From positions 1 to 41,920 of the forward strand of contig JAHCBB010000038.1 of assembly GCA_019634635.1 (NCBI GenBank): a stretch of DNA of 41,920 nt. The letters run 5' to 3'. Below, in pieces: positions 9,157-16,723 of this stretch. The position numbers and the translations under genes were made by a program. Position 1 is the stretch's first letter, and each line of letters begins with the position of its first letter. A model generated the notes under the pieces. It saw only the letters and a list, made by a program, of their open reading frames with translations. It did no database searches and was not told the origin of the DNA. The stretch comes from Verrucomicrobiia bacterium. GTDB lineage: Bacteria; Verrucomicrobiota; Verrucomicrobiia; Limisphaerales; UBA9464.

Positions 9157-9588
9157 GTGACCGGGCAAAAACAACTGGCGTTTGTCGCGGATGACTTCGG
9201 CCTCAATGCCGGGATCAACGGTGCGGTTTTGCGGGCGCATCGGGAAGGCGCGTTGACCGGCGCCAGCCTCATGATGGGCCAGCCGGGAACCGCTGAGGCG
9301 GTTGATTCAAGCGGACGCATTGTGCGGCGCTGGATTTAGGAGTCGTGCCAATGCCGCTTTGGGGGGGCAGACCGGCTGCACGAGATGGACGCAGCGGAGA
9401 TCCGGATCATGGCGGAGTCGCTTCCGTCACGGTTGCATGAACTTGTGTTCCACCCTGGGTCTCGCGATGGGGATTCATCCACAGCCACCTCACGACGACG
9501 TTCCGAAAACACCTCGGCTGTGCGCCGCGAGATTTCCGCGCCGGCAGCATGGCCTGACCGGATCGCGACGCTCTATTTGGGGGGCTGA
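9157..9588 (+). pseudogene. Decayed HpnK-like (YdjC/ChbG-fold) carbohydrate deacetylase remnant
   Basis: From a GTG at 9157 the frame encodes QLAFVADDFGLNAGINGAV and then HREGALTGASLMMG, the diagnostic N-terminus of YdjC-like/HpnK deacetylases (metal-binding DD after the first strand). The frame hits TAG at 9337-9339. It then continues in the same frame with LPSRLHELVFHPGSRDGD (within 9385-9588), which resembles the family's C-terminal E(L/I).FHPG.RD segment. About 140 codons remain in total, against my recollection of about 280 for the family, so roughly half the gene (the centre) is missing. The last 16 bases overlap the 3' end of the cytochrome-TPR gene on the other strand. The remnant is divergent from the HpnA-like gene. 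I infer a deleted and nonsense-mutated former neighbour; a functional mini-protein is unlikely. Confidence 0.7.
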
Positions 9589-11306
9589 GAGGACGCCTCT
9601 TCGCGACGGTCCTGCTCCATGCGGAGCTGGTCGAGGGCGCTGCGGGCCAGGGTGTCCGTGGGATCGAGATCGGCGGCGGCCTTGAGGTGGAAGGCCGCGA
9701 CGTCGGCACGTCCGGCGCCCAGATGCATCAATCCGAGATTTCCGTGGGCCCGCGCGTGCTTCGGATTGAGTTCCAGTGCTTTTCGGAAGGCCGCTGCGGC
9801 CTCGCCAGGGCGGTTCTGAATCCGGCAGGCAAGACCGAGATAATACTGCGCCTCGTCCGATGCCGGTGCCAGCCGGGTCGCCTCGCGGAATCGCGCCTCC
9901 GCCTCCGCGAACTGCCGGCGGGCAAGCAGCGTCCGCCCCAGCTGGATCATGGCCGGCACGTCGCGCGGGTTCAGGGCCAGCCGGCGGCTGTAGTAGGCGG
10001 TGTTGTCCCGGATCGTCCGCTCAATCAGCGCGCGGTCCAGCGCCGCGGCCCCCTCGGGATTCATCGGCAGCAGCTGGAACCACATTTCCGCCATCTCGTC
10101 GGTCGTGTCGGGGCCAAACCGGATGGTTCGTGGCGGCGAGAACGGGTTCTGGGGGTTGCCCGTCGAGTTGTCGAACTGGATGGCCATGGTGAGGCGGGTC
10201 CCGGCCGGGAGAAACACCGGATCCCGGTAGAGGTAGGCGCCCTGCCAGTTGAAGTCCCAGTCCAGGATCAGCAGCAGCGGATCCACGGTGCCGTCGGGCA
10301 GCACCGCCTGTGCCTCGACGCGATGCCCAAGATAATGCGTGTGCGGGAGCACCCCGAGCAGCAGGACGTCAGCCGGCAGCAGGAATTCGTCGCGGGCGAT
10401 CACGCTGTCCGTGCCTGCAGGGATCTCGAAGTCATAGTTGACGAGTCCCAGCTTCACGGGGCGGTTGGTCGGCGCCTGGTCGGTGAAATAGAGGCCAATC
10501 TCCGGCTGAAAGCTTTCAATCCGGCCCACCGGTTGCAGATGGAACTGCAGCATCAGATCCGACCCGGGCTCCAGGGTCCAGCCCAGTCCCGGCGGGTTCC
10601 GGATGGGCGCCGCCCCCGGCTGCCAGCTCGCAAAATGTCCGTTCGGGGCCTCCACCCCGGGCGGCGTGTCCATGCCGGGAAATCCCGGAGCCGCATCCTG
10701 CGCATCCCGTCGTCGCGCCTCACCGCTCCGGTCCACGTGGAGGAATGCGTGGTGGGCCGTACGGGAGTTCGGACGCAGCTCCCAGGCCGCCACATGACGC
10801 GTCTCGGACAATCCCGTCGGCAGGACGAAGCTTCGGTAGAGGTCGCGACCCTCGGCGGGAACCTCAAACGGGGCTTCGGGCTTCAGGATCAGATCGGGCG
10901 GCCCCAATTGCCAGCCCGAGGGCCACGTGCGCGGCGCGGGGCCCTTCGAGGGATCCCCCTCCGGCATCCCGGATTCCACCCAGTCCTTGAGCGTCCGCTG
11001 ATCGGCGGCGCCCAGGCGCCGCTCCCCGACGAAGGGATGCGCTCCGGGCTCGGGCGGACAGGGGGGCATGAGACGCCGGGCGGTCACCTCGACAATGTCC
11101 CGCGCATGCTTGCGGGCCTCCGAATACGTTTGCAGCGGGAACGGGCCGGGCTGTCCGGGACGATGACACGGGGCGCAGTGCTCCTGCAGAATGGGGGCAA
11201 TCTGTTCGTGATAGGTCGGTGAAGCGGCCGCGGAACATGCCGACACCACGAGGAAACAGCCCGCCAGCACCCGGAGCCTTCGCGAGTCAAAACGCGGTGC
11301 ATTCAT
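9573..11306 (-). CDS. Secreted c-type cytochrome / copper monooxygenase-fold protein with TPRs
   Basis: This 577-residue protein has an N-terminal signal peptide (Arg-rich start, hydrophobic core, cleavage near ACSAAASP). A single c-type heme site CAPCH (C44, C47, H48) follows, in the planctomycete/verrucomicrobial cytochrome context. Residues ~130-415 resemble the PHM-like, copper type II ascorbate-dependent monooxygenase fold: histidine candidates are HH185-186, H256 and HTH at 322-324. The C-terminus (~430-560) consists of TPR units. It should act in the periplasm or at the outer surface in electron transfer or oxidation; the substrate is unknown. It overlaps the redoxin gene by 4 bp, so the pair is one transcription unit. 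Confidence 0.85.
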   Translation of the reverse strand: MNAPRFDSRRLRVLAGCFLVVSACSAAASPTYHEQIAPILQEHCAPCHRPGQPGPFPLQTYSEARKHARDIVEVTARRLMPPCPPEPGAHPFVGERRLGAADQRTLKDWVESGMPEGDPSKGPAPRTWPSGWQLGPPDLILKPEAPFEVPAEGRDLYRSFVLPTGLSETRHVAAWELRPNSRTAHHAFLHVDRSGEARRRDAQDAAPGFPGMDTPPGVEAPNGHFASWQPGAAPIRNPPGLGWTLEPGSDLMLQFHLQPVGRIESFQPEIGLYFTDQAPTNRPVKLGLVNYDFEIPAGTDSVIARDEFLLPADVLLLGVLPHTHYLGHRVEAQAVLPDGTVDPLLLILDWDFNWQGAYLYRDPVFLPAGTRLTMAIQFDNSTGNPQNPFSPPRTIRFGPDTTDEMAEMWFQLLPMNPEGAAALDRALIERTIRDNTAYYSRRLALNPRDVPAMIQLGRTLLARRQFAEAEARFREATRLAPASDEAQYYLGLACRIQNRPGEAAAAFRKALELNPKHARAHGNLGLMHLGAGRADVAAFHLKAAADLDPTDTLARSALDQLRMEQDRREEASSQPPK

Positions 11307-11953
11307 GGAGCACGTTCGATGCGACAGCCTGCGGCCTGGGTGACCTTCCCGATCGCCGGGGCACCGGCCAGGTGGGCCGTGAGGGCGTCCTCGAGATCGT
11401 GATGCACCGGGGCCGGGCGTCCGGATCCCAGACCGGAGAACTGGTCATGGATCCTGCCGCGATAGATCAGCCGTCCGTCGGGAGTCAGGACAACGACCTC
11501 CGGCGTGACCGTCGCTCCAAGGGCGTCCGCGAGCCGCTGCTCCGGGTCCCGATAAGCCTCGGGAGGGAGATGGAAATCCTCCCGATGTCGGCGAATCATC
11601 CCGGCATCCTCACTGTCGTTGGGGTACACGGGGAGAAAGGCCACCCCCGGCTCGAACTCCGCGGCCAGGCGGGACAACTCCGGCTGCACCCGGTTGGAGA
11701 TCGGGCATTCAGTGGCCAGAAAGATGAAAACCACCGCCCGGGTCTCCAAGTCAGGCTGCCACGAGACCGTGTCACCGGAAAGCGCGGTGAGCGTCCACGT
11801 CCCCGGGGAGGGCGCGGGCGCAGGAGGCGTGGGAGTTGTTGGACGGTCGTGCAGGCACCCCGCGGCAATCAGCGGTGTCATCCACACGGCAACAGATGGC
11901 AGCCGCCCGGGGTTCAATGGTGCGAACAAGCGCAAATCAGGGAATCCCGTCAA
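11303..11953 (-). CDS. Redoxin (AhpC/TSA-type thioredoxin fold), probable lipoprotein
   Basis: The thioredoxin-like fold is shown by VVFIFLATECPISNR (peroxidatic-type C83; the motif is ECPIS rather than CxxC) followed by the helix, VAFLPVYPND and TPEVVVLTPDGRLIYRGRIHDQF. The N-terminus carries a hydrophobic stretch ending in LIAAGC (C33), a plausible but non-ideal lipobox, then a Pro/Ala-rich linker, suggesting an exported lipid-anchored protein. The start is uncertain: the longest frame begins with TTG at 11953, while a GTG and an ATG (11881) lie just before the lipobox. Redoxins of this ECPISN type commonly accompany cytochrome/monooxygenase-TPR proteins, as here. It is divergent from the PQQ-propeller gene, with about 60 bp between the starts. 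Confidence 0.85.
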   Translation of the reverse strand: MTGFPDLRLFAPLNPGRLPSVAVWMTPLIAAGCLHDRPTTPTPPAPAPSPGTWTLTALSGDTVSWQPDLETRAVVFIFLATECPISNRVQPELSRLAAEFEPGVAFLPVYPNDSEDAGMIRRHREDFHLPPEAYRDPEQRLADALGATVTPEVVVLTPDGRLIYRGRIHDQFSGLGSGRPAPVHHDLEDALTAHLAGAPAIGKVTQAAGCRIERAP

Positions 11954-12012
11954 GGAGGGAACGGTCGGCGGACCGGGTTGCCGCCTGCGGGATCCGTGCT
12001 CCGTTCCTCAAG

Positions 12013-13269
12013 ATGCTCTCCCGATGCCTGCTTCCCGTGGTGTTGTGCTCCGCAGTCTCGGCTTCTGCCGACACCTGGCCGCAGTGGCGTGGACCTACCC
12101 GGGACGGCCAGATCTCCGGCACCTCCTGGCCTGCGGACCTGAAGCCGGCACACCTTCGCAAGGCGTGGCGGGTGGAGTTGGGGCCGGGTTATTCGGGGCC
12201 CGTGGTGGCCTCCGACCGCGTGTTCGTCACCGAAACCCGCGAGAAGCAGTTCGAGACCGTGCGGGCACTCGACCGCGCCACGGGCCGGGAGCTCTGGAGG
12301 CAGGAATGGGAGGGCGCCATGAGCGTGCCCTTCTTCGCCAGATCGAATGGCGACTGGATCCGGTCCACGCCGGCGTGGGATGGGCAGACCCAGACCCTTT
12401 ATGTCGCGGGAATGCGGGACGTGCTCGTGGCGCTGGATGCCGCCACCGGCGAGGTCCGGTGGCGGAAGGACTTCGTGGCGGATCTCGGATCGCCGCTGCC
12501 GGCCTTCGGGTTTGTCTCTTCGCCGCTTCTGGACGACGGAGCGTTGTTTGTGCAGGCGGGTGGCGCGGTGATGCGATTGGATGCCGCCACGGGTGCGGTG
12601 GTCTGGCGGGCCCTCGAATCCACGGACGGCATGATGGGCAGCGCGTTCTCCTCGCCGGTTCTGGCCTCACCCGGGGGCCGTCGCCAGGTGCTGGTGCAGA
12701 CCCGCAGCGACCTTGCGGGGCTGGATCCCGGGACGGGCGCGGTCCTGTGGACCCAGCCCATCGAGGCTTTCCGCGGAATGAACATCCTCACCCCGGTGGT
12801 GGTTGGGGACCGGATCCTCACCAGCGCGTACGGAGGACGGACCCACGCCTTTGATCTGGTCACCGACGGGGAGGCGGGTCTCCGTCTGGTACCCGCATGG
12901 GAATTCAAGGCGCAGGGCTACATGTCCACGCCGGTGGTGGTGGATGGCCATGCCTACCTGCACCTGCGCAGCCAGCGTGTGACGTGTCTGGAGGTCGCCA
13001 CGGGTGCCGAGCGGTGGACTTCGGGCGAGGGATTTGGGAAGTACTGGAGCCTGGTCGCCAATGGTCCCCGAATCCTGGCGCTGGACGAGCGGGGAGACCT
13101 GTTGCTCCTCGCCGCCTCGCCGGAGCGGTTCACGGTGCTGGATCGCCGCCGGGTCGCCGGGAGTGAATCGTGGGCGCACCTGGCGGTGGCTGGAAGCCAG
13201 GTGTTCATCCGGGATCTGGACGGCCTGACGACGTGGGACTGGTCGGCGGCGCCCACCGCAGCCCGCTGA
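12013..13269 (+). CDS. Secreted PQQ-like beta-propeller protein
   Basis: The ATG at 12013 opens onto a clear signal peptide (MLSRCLLPVVLCSAVSASA) followed by WPQWRGPTRDG, the usual mature start of PQQ-binding-like (BamB-like) propellers in PVC bacteria. The 418-residue protein has successive blades with ALDRATGRELWRQEW, ALDAATGEVRWRKDF, RLDAATGAVVWR, LDPGTGAVLWTQ and CLEVATGAERWTSG. No cytochrome domain or quinoprotein dehydrogenase catalytic signature is visible, so it is more likely a binding or scaffold protein than an alcohol dehydrogenase. The frame is open for 59 codons upstream, but those codons run into the divergent redoxin gene and are not signal-peptide-like. Confidence 0.9.
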   Translation: MLSRCLLPVVLCSAVSASADTWPQWRGPTRDGQISGTSWPADLKPAHLRKAWRVELGPGYSGPVVASDRVFVTETREKQFETVRALDRATGRELWRQEWEGAMSVPFFARSNGDWIRSTPAWDGQTQTLYVAGMRDVLVALDAATGEVRWRKDFVADLGSPLPAFGFVSSPLLDDGALFVQAGGAVMRLDAATGAVVWRALESTDGMMGSAFSSPVLASPGGRRQVLVQTRSDLAGLDPGTGAVLWTQPIEAFRGMNILTPVVVGDRILTSAYGGRTHAFDLVTDGEAGLRLVPAWEFKAQGYMSTPVVVDGHAYLHLRSQRVTCLEVATGAERWTSGEGFGKYWSLVANGPRILALDERGDLLLLAASPERFTVLDRRRVAGSESWAHLAVAGSQVFIRDLDGLTTWDWSAAPTAAR

Positions 13270-13341
13270 ACCGGCGGCGCGGCGGCGTTTCGCGCGGCGC
13301 ATGCTTGTCGGGCGGAGGGCCACGCGGTAACACAGCCGCCC

Positions 13342-14202
13342 ATGAAGCTCTGCCGGTTCCGATCGCCCCATGTTCCGTGGCCCGCCGTGGGATGCATTGG
13401 CGAGGACGACTCGGTCCTGGATCTCACCGGGGTCGGCGTGGTCAGCCTGACCGAGCTTCTGGAACGTCCCGACCTGACCACCCGCCTCGCCCGTTGGGTG
13501 GACGGTCCGCTGCGACGGTTTGCGCGCGGCGAAGTGCGCCTGCTGGCCCCGGTGGAGGGACAGGAAATCTGGGCGGCGGGCGTGACGTACCTTCGGAGCA
13601 AGAAGGCGCGCATGGAAGAATCGGACTTCAGTGCCACGGCCTACGACCGGGTGTATGACGCCGACCGACCCGAGTTGTTCTTCAAGGCGTATGGTGAAAA
13701 GGCGGCAGGCCCGGGCGACCCGGTGGGCATTCGTGCGGATGCCAGCTGGAATGTCCCGGAGCCGGAGCTTGCCCTCGTGCTCAACTCGCAGGGCCGTGTT
13801 GTCGGCTGCTCAATCGGCAATGACATGAGTTCCCGCGACATCGAGGGGGAAAACCTGCTCTACCTGCCACAGGCCAAGGTGTACCGCGCCTCCTGCGCCC
13901 TGGGCCCATGCATCACCGTGGGGGTGAGCGAGGAGGCCGCCCGGGATTGGACGATCACCCTGCGCATAGACCGTGCGGGAGAAGTGATGTTTCGGGGCGA
14001 GACCCGGGTCTCTCAGATCAAGCGCCGCTTTGACGAACTGGCCTCCTGGCTGTTCCGGAGCCAGGAATTTCCCCGGGGCGCCGTGCTGCTGACCGGCACC
14101 GGGATCGTCCCGCCGAACGATTTCACCCTGTCCGCCGGGGATGAGGTGATCATTGCCATTTCCGGGATCGGCGAGCTGTCCAACACGGTGGCCGTCGTTT
14201 AG
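13342..14202 (+). CDS. Fumarylacetoacetate hydrolase (FAH)-family protein
   Basis: A 286-residue cytoplasmic enzyme with the FAH metal-binding set: E140 and E142 in WNVPEPELALVLN and D161 in IGNDMSSRDIEGEN. It also has the conserved AAGVTYLRSKKARMEES, LYLPQAKVY and LLTGTGIVPP segments. The family includes 2-keto-3-deoxy-acid dehydratases (such as 2-dehydro-3-deoxy-D-arabinonate dehydratase), 5-oxopent-3-ene decarboxylases and acylpyruvases. The GENLLYLPQAKVY segment and the VYDADRPELFFKA block lean towards the sugar-acid dehydratase branch, but I cannot settle the substrate. It lies 72 bp after the PQQ-propeller gene and 22 bp before the small 95-aa gene, so it may share their transcript. Confidence 0.9.
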   Translation: MKLCRFRSPHVPWPAVGCIGEDDSVLDLTGVGVVSLTELLERPDLTTRLARWVDGPLRRFARGEVRLLAPVEGQEIWAAGVTYLRSKKARMEESDFSATAYDRVYDADRPELFFKAYGEKAAGPGDPVGIRADASWNVPEPELALVLNSQGRVVGCSIGNDMSSRDIEGENLLYLPQAKVYRASCALGPCITVGVSEEAARDWTITLRIDRAGEVMFRGETRVSQIKRRFDELASWLFRSQEFPRGAVLLTGTGIVPPNDFTLSAGDEVIIAISGIGELSNTVAVV

Positions 14203-14224
14203 GGAACCCCCGCCCCACGACCCC

Positions 14225-14512
14225 ATGCAGGAAGAGTTGAACCTGGGTGCGGAGGACGGTCCCGACGGACTGGAATCCTGGCGGGGCCAGCGGGCAAAGC
14301 AGTTGCGCGAGCTGTCCCGCACTTTGGGGATCCCGCTGGGACACCGCTGCCGGATTGAACTGGCGGGTGGGGTAATCCTCGAAGGACTGCTGGGACTCGA
14401 CGAGGATCTCCTGTTCCTCCCGGAACCGGGTCAACGTTCCGCAATCCGTCTGCGCGTGGACCGCTGCGTGTTCACCCTGAGCGAAGTGGTGTCGGCCGTG
14501 CGCCAGGACTGA
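14225..14512 (+). CDS. Small unknown protein with Sm-like beta-barrel appearance
   Basis: A 95-residue product from the ATG at 14225; the frame is open back to 14153, but that would overlap the FAH gene. The acidic N-terminal half is helical (SWRGQRAKQLRELSRTLG). The C-terminal half reads GHRCRIELAGGVILEGLLGL, then DEDLLFLPEP and IRLRVDRCVFTLSEVVSAV. This hydrophobic alternation, with a G.V.IEL.GG..LEG.L pattern, suggests a five-stranded Sm/SH3-like barrel. The fold is a visual inference and I do not recognise a named family. No cysteine pair or signal peptide is visible. The gene abuts the repeat array directly. Confidence 0.7.
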   Translation: MQEELNLGAEDGPDGLESWRGQRAKQLRELSRTLGIPLGHRCRIELAGGVILEGLLGLDEDLLFLPEPGQRSAIRLRVDRCVFTLSEVVSAVRQD

Positions 14513-14536
14513 TGCCGCAGTGGGGTGTGGCTCCTT

Positions 14537-15774
14537 GCCCGGTGGGGCAACGCTCCGCGGAGCCGTCCGCGTGTGGGGTCGCCAAAGGCCCGGCTCGCGG
14601 CGGCACGTACGGTTCGGCGGGAGCCTCACCCCACCGGGTAACGGCCTCACCCCATCAGGTTAGACCCGCAGCCCATCAGACCGCCCATCAGTTCCCCAAC
14701 CCGGTGGGGCAATACGACGCTCCGCGGAGCCGTCCGCGTGTGGGGTCGCCAAAGGCCCGGCTCGCGGTGACACGTACGGTTCGGCGGGAGCCTCACCCCA
14801 CCGGGTCAAGGCCTCACCCCATCAGATTGGACCCGTAGTCCGTCAGAGCGCACATCAGTTCCCCAACCCGGTGGGGCAACGCTCTGCGGAGCCGTCTGCG
14901 TGTGGGGTCGCCAAAGGCCCGGCTCGCGGCGACACGTACGGTTCGGCGGGAGCCTCACCCCACCGGGTAACGGCCTCACCCCATCAGGTTGGACCCGCAG
15001 CCCATCAGACCGCACATCAGTTCCCCAACCCGGGGGGGGACGCTCCGCGGAGCCGTCCGCGTGTGGGGTCGCCAAAGGCCCGGCTCGCGGCGACACGTAC
15101 GGTTCGGCGGGAGCCTCACCCCACCGGGTAACGGCCTCACCCCATCAGGTTAGACCCGCAGTCCATCAGACCGCACATCAGTTCCCCAACCCGGTGGGGC
15201 AACGCTCCGCGGAGCCGTCTGCTTGTGGGGTCGCCAAAGGCCCGGCTCGCGGTGACACGTACGGTTCGGCGGGAGCCTCACCCCACCGGGTCAAGGCCTC
15301 ACCCCATCAGATTGGACCCGTAGTCCGTCAGAGCGCCCATCAGTTCCCGAACCCGGTGGGGACGCTCCGCGGAGCCGTCCGCGTGTGGGGTCGCCAAAGG
15401 CCCGGCTTGCGGCGACACGTATGGTTCGGCGGGAGCCTCACCCCACCGGGTAACGGCCTCACCCCATCAGGTTGGACCCGCAGCCCATCAGACCGCACAT
15501 CAGTTCCCCAACCCGGTGGGGCAACGCTCCGCGGAGCCGTCCGCGTGTGGGGTCGCCAAAGGCCCGGCTCGCGGCGACACGTACGGTTCGGCGGGAGCCT
15601 CACCCCACCGGGTAACGGCCTCACCCCATCAGATTAGACCCGCAGCCCATCAGACTGCCCATTAGTTCCCCAACCCGGTGGGGCAACGCTCCGCGGAGCC
15701 GTCCGCGTGTGGGGTCGCCAAAGGCCCGGCTCGCGGCGACACGTACGGTTCGGCGGGAGCCTCACCCCACCGGT
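14537..15774 (+). repeat. Tandem array of eight ~102-bp palindromic elements (162-bp period)
   Basis: Eight cores lie at about 14537-14639, 14699-14806, 14866-14968, 15028-15129, 15189-15291, 15351-15451, 15511-15613 and 15673-15774. They are separated by ~60-bp spacers containing CCTCACCCCATCAG and ATCAGTTCCCCAACCC. Each core starts ACCCGGTGGGGCAACGCTCC and ends with the inverse complement of ACCCGGTGGGGTGAGGCTCC, a 17/20 terminal inverted repeat. GCTCCGCGGAGC is a perfect 12-bp palindrome inside the left end. Inverted similarity continues inwards (GAGCCGTCCGCGTGT against GAACCGTACGTGT), so each core is one long imperfect palindrome able to form a hairpin or cruciform. The long frames through the array encode AEPSACGVAKGPARGDTYG-type peptides and are not treated as genes. 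No transposase is adjacent. Confidence 0.95.
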
Positions 15775-15860
15775 GGGGATGGGGTGGGGTGAAGTGCCGC
15801 CAATGGCGCTTGACCCTGCTCAAACCGGACTGTTGTCCTGTCGCCTTGGTCGAACGTGCC

Positions 15861-16439
15861 ATGAACTCCCCAGAAACCCACACCGGGCCGCCTCATCCGC
15901 TCGTCCCGGCGATGTCGAGGATGCTTGCGTTCTTTGCGTTCTGGCTGGTTCTGGCCGGGATTCCTGCGGATGCCGGTGCCGGCTCGGATGTTCTCAGGAA
16001 GCTTGCGCCCGACGGGATCATCGGCGGGCTCGCGGCGGCGGCTGCGACGTGGGTCAGCCTGCGCCTGTTGTCCCCGGAGTCCTTTGGCGTGCGCCTGTCC
16101 GGGCTGCCCAGGCTGGCGCTGCATTTCATCCGCCATTCCGTCGTTGCGGGCGTGGACGTCGCGCTCCGGGCGATGAGTCCGCGCCTCCCGCTGAATCCCG
16201 GTTTCGTGGAGTACCGGGTCGGCATCCCGGCCGGACCGGGTCGCGACGTGTTCACCGCCTTGACGAGTTTGCTGCCCGGAACGCTGCCGGTCGGGACCGG
16301 GGCTGACGGCGTGATCCGGTATCACTGCCTGGATGTCGGGCAGCCGGTGGCCCGGCAGTTGGCTGCGGACGAGGCCGTATTGACCGGAGTTCTGCGCCCC
16401 GACGCGGATGTCGTGGTCGCTGGCCAACCCATCCCATGA
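15861..16439 (+). CDS. mnhE: Mrp/Mnh antiporter subunit E (MrpE/MbhA-like)
   Basis: First gene of the antiporter operon; 192 residues from the ATG at 15861, or 175 from the ATG at 15912, which sits directly before the first membrane segment (AFFAFWLVLAG). A second membrane segment (IIGGLAAAAATWVSLRLL) and a third (LALHFIRHSVVAGVDVALRA) follow. The cytoplasmic tail carries the family's typical FVEYRVG, VFTALTSLLPGTLPVG and YHCLDVGQP blocks, matching the MNHE family (PF01899 as I recall it). Subunit E is a small membrane component of multisubunit Na+/H+ antiporters and membrane-bound hydrogenases. An upstream TTGACC at 15810 could be part of a promoter between the array and the gene, but no convincing -10 follows. 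The stop overlaps the mnhF start by 4 bp. Confidence 0.88.
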   Translation: MNSPETHTGPPHPLVPAMSRMLAFFAFWLVLAGIPADAGAGSDVLRKLAPDGIIGGLAAAAATWVSLRLLSPESFGVRLSGLPRLALHFIRHSVVAGVDVALRAMSPRLPLNPGFVEYRVGIPAGPGRDVFTALTSLLPGTLPVGTGADGVIRYHCLDVGQPVARQLAADEAVLTGVLRPDADVVVAGQPIP

Positions 16440-16723
16440 CCAGTGTCTTCCTGATTGCCGCTGCCGGCGTGCTCGCGACCGTGGTGCTTGGCCTCGTGCG
16501 CGTGGTGCGCGGCCCGGCGGCAACGGATCGCCTGATGGCCGCGCAGTTGCTGGGCACGGGTGGCATCGCCGCGTTGCTGCTCTTCGGGGTCGCGACGGGG
16601 ATTCGGGCGGCGCTGGACGTGGCCCTGACGCTGGCGGTCCTCGCGCCGTTCGCGACCGTCGGCGTCCTTCGCGGCGTCGCGCGGGCGGAGGTGAAGGCGC
16701 CAAGGAAAGGAGAGGCAGAGTGA
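16436..16723 (+). CDS. mnhF: Mrp/Mnh antiporter subunit F (MrpF/MbhB-like)
   Basis: A 95-residue protein with three hydrophobic segments and the family's signature VVRGPAATDRLMAAQLLGTGGIAALLL (G-P-x-x-x-D-R after the first helix), as in MrpF/PhaF subunits. It is a small integral membrane subunit of the antiporter complex. The start ATG overlaps the mnhE stop (ATGA), and its own stop overlaps the mnhG start (GTGA), indicating translational coupling. The C-terminal tail after the third segment is short and charged (RAEVKAPRKGEAE). Confidence 0.9.
   Translation: MTSVFLIAAAGVLATVVLGLVRVVRGPAATDRLMAAQLLGTGGIAALLLFGVATGIRAALDVALTLAVLAPFATVGVLRGVARAEVKAPRKGEAE

Noticed and set aside
14871..15637. 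Long open frames through the repeat array (such as the 245-codon frame at 14900-15637) that look like a repetitive protein
   Set aside because: Frames are open on both strands because the GC-rich ~162-bp unit (divisible by three) lacks stops. The peptides (AEPSACGVAKGPARGDTYG-type) are just the repeat translated. There is no ribosome-binding site, and the same sequence occurs in inverse orientation elsewhere in the window.
14537..15774. CRISPR array
   Set aside because: The repeat is ~102 bp, far longer than a CRISPR repeat, and the spacers are nearly identical to one another. No cas genes are in the window.
15810..15838. Sigma-70-type promoter before mnhE (TTGACC, 17 bp, TTGTCC)
   Set aside because: The -35 is good but the -10 is poor against TATAAT, and promoter rules for this phylum are uncertain, so it is not listed as a feature.
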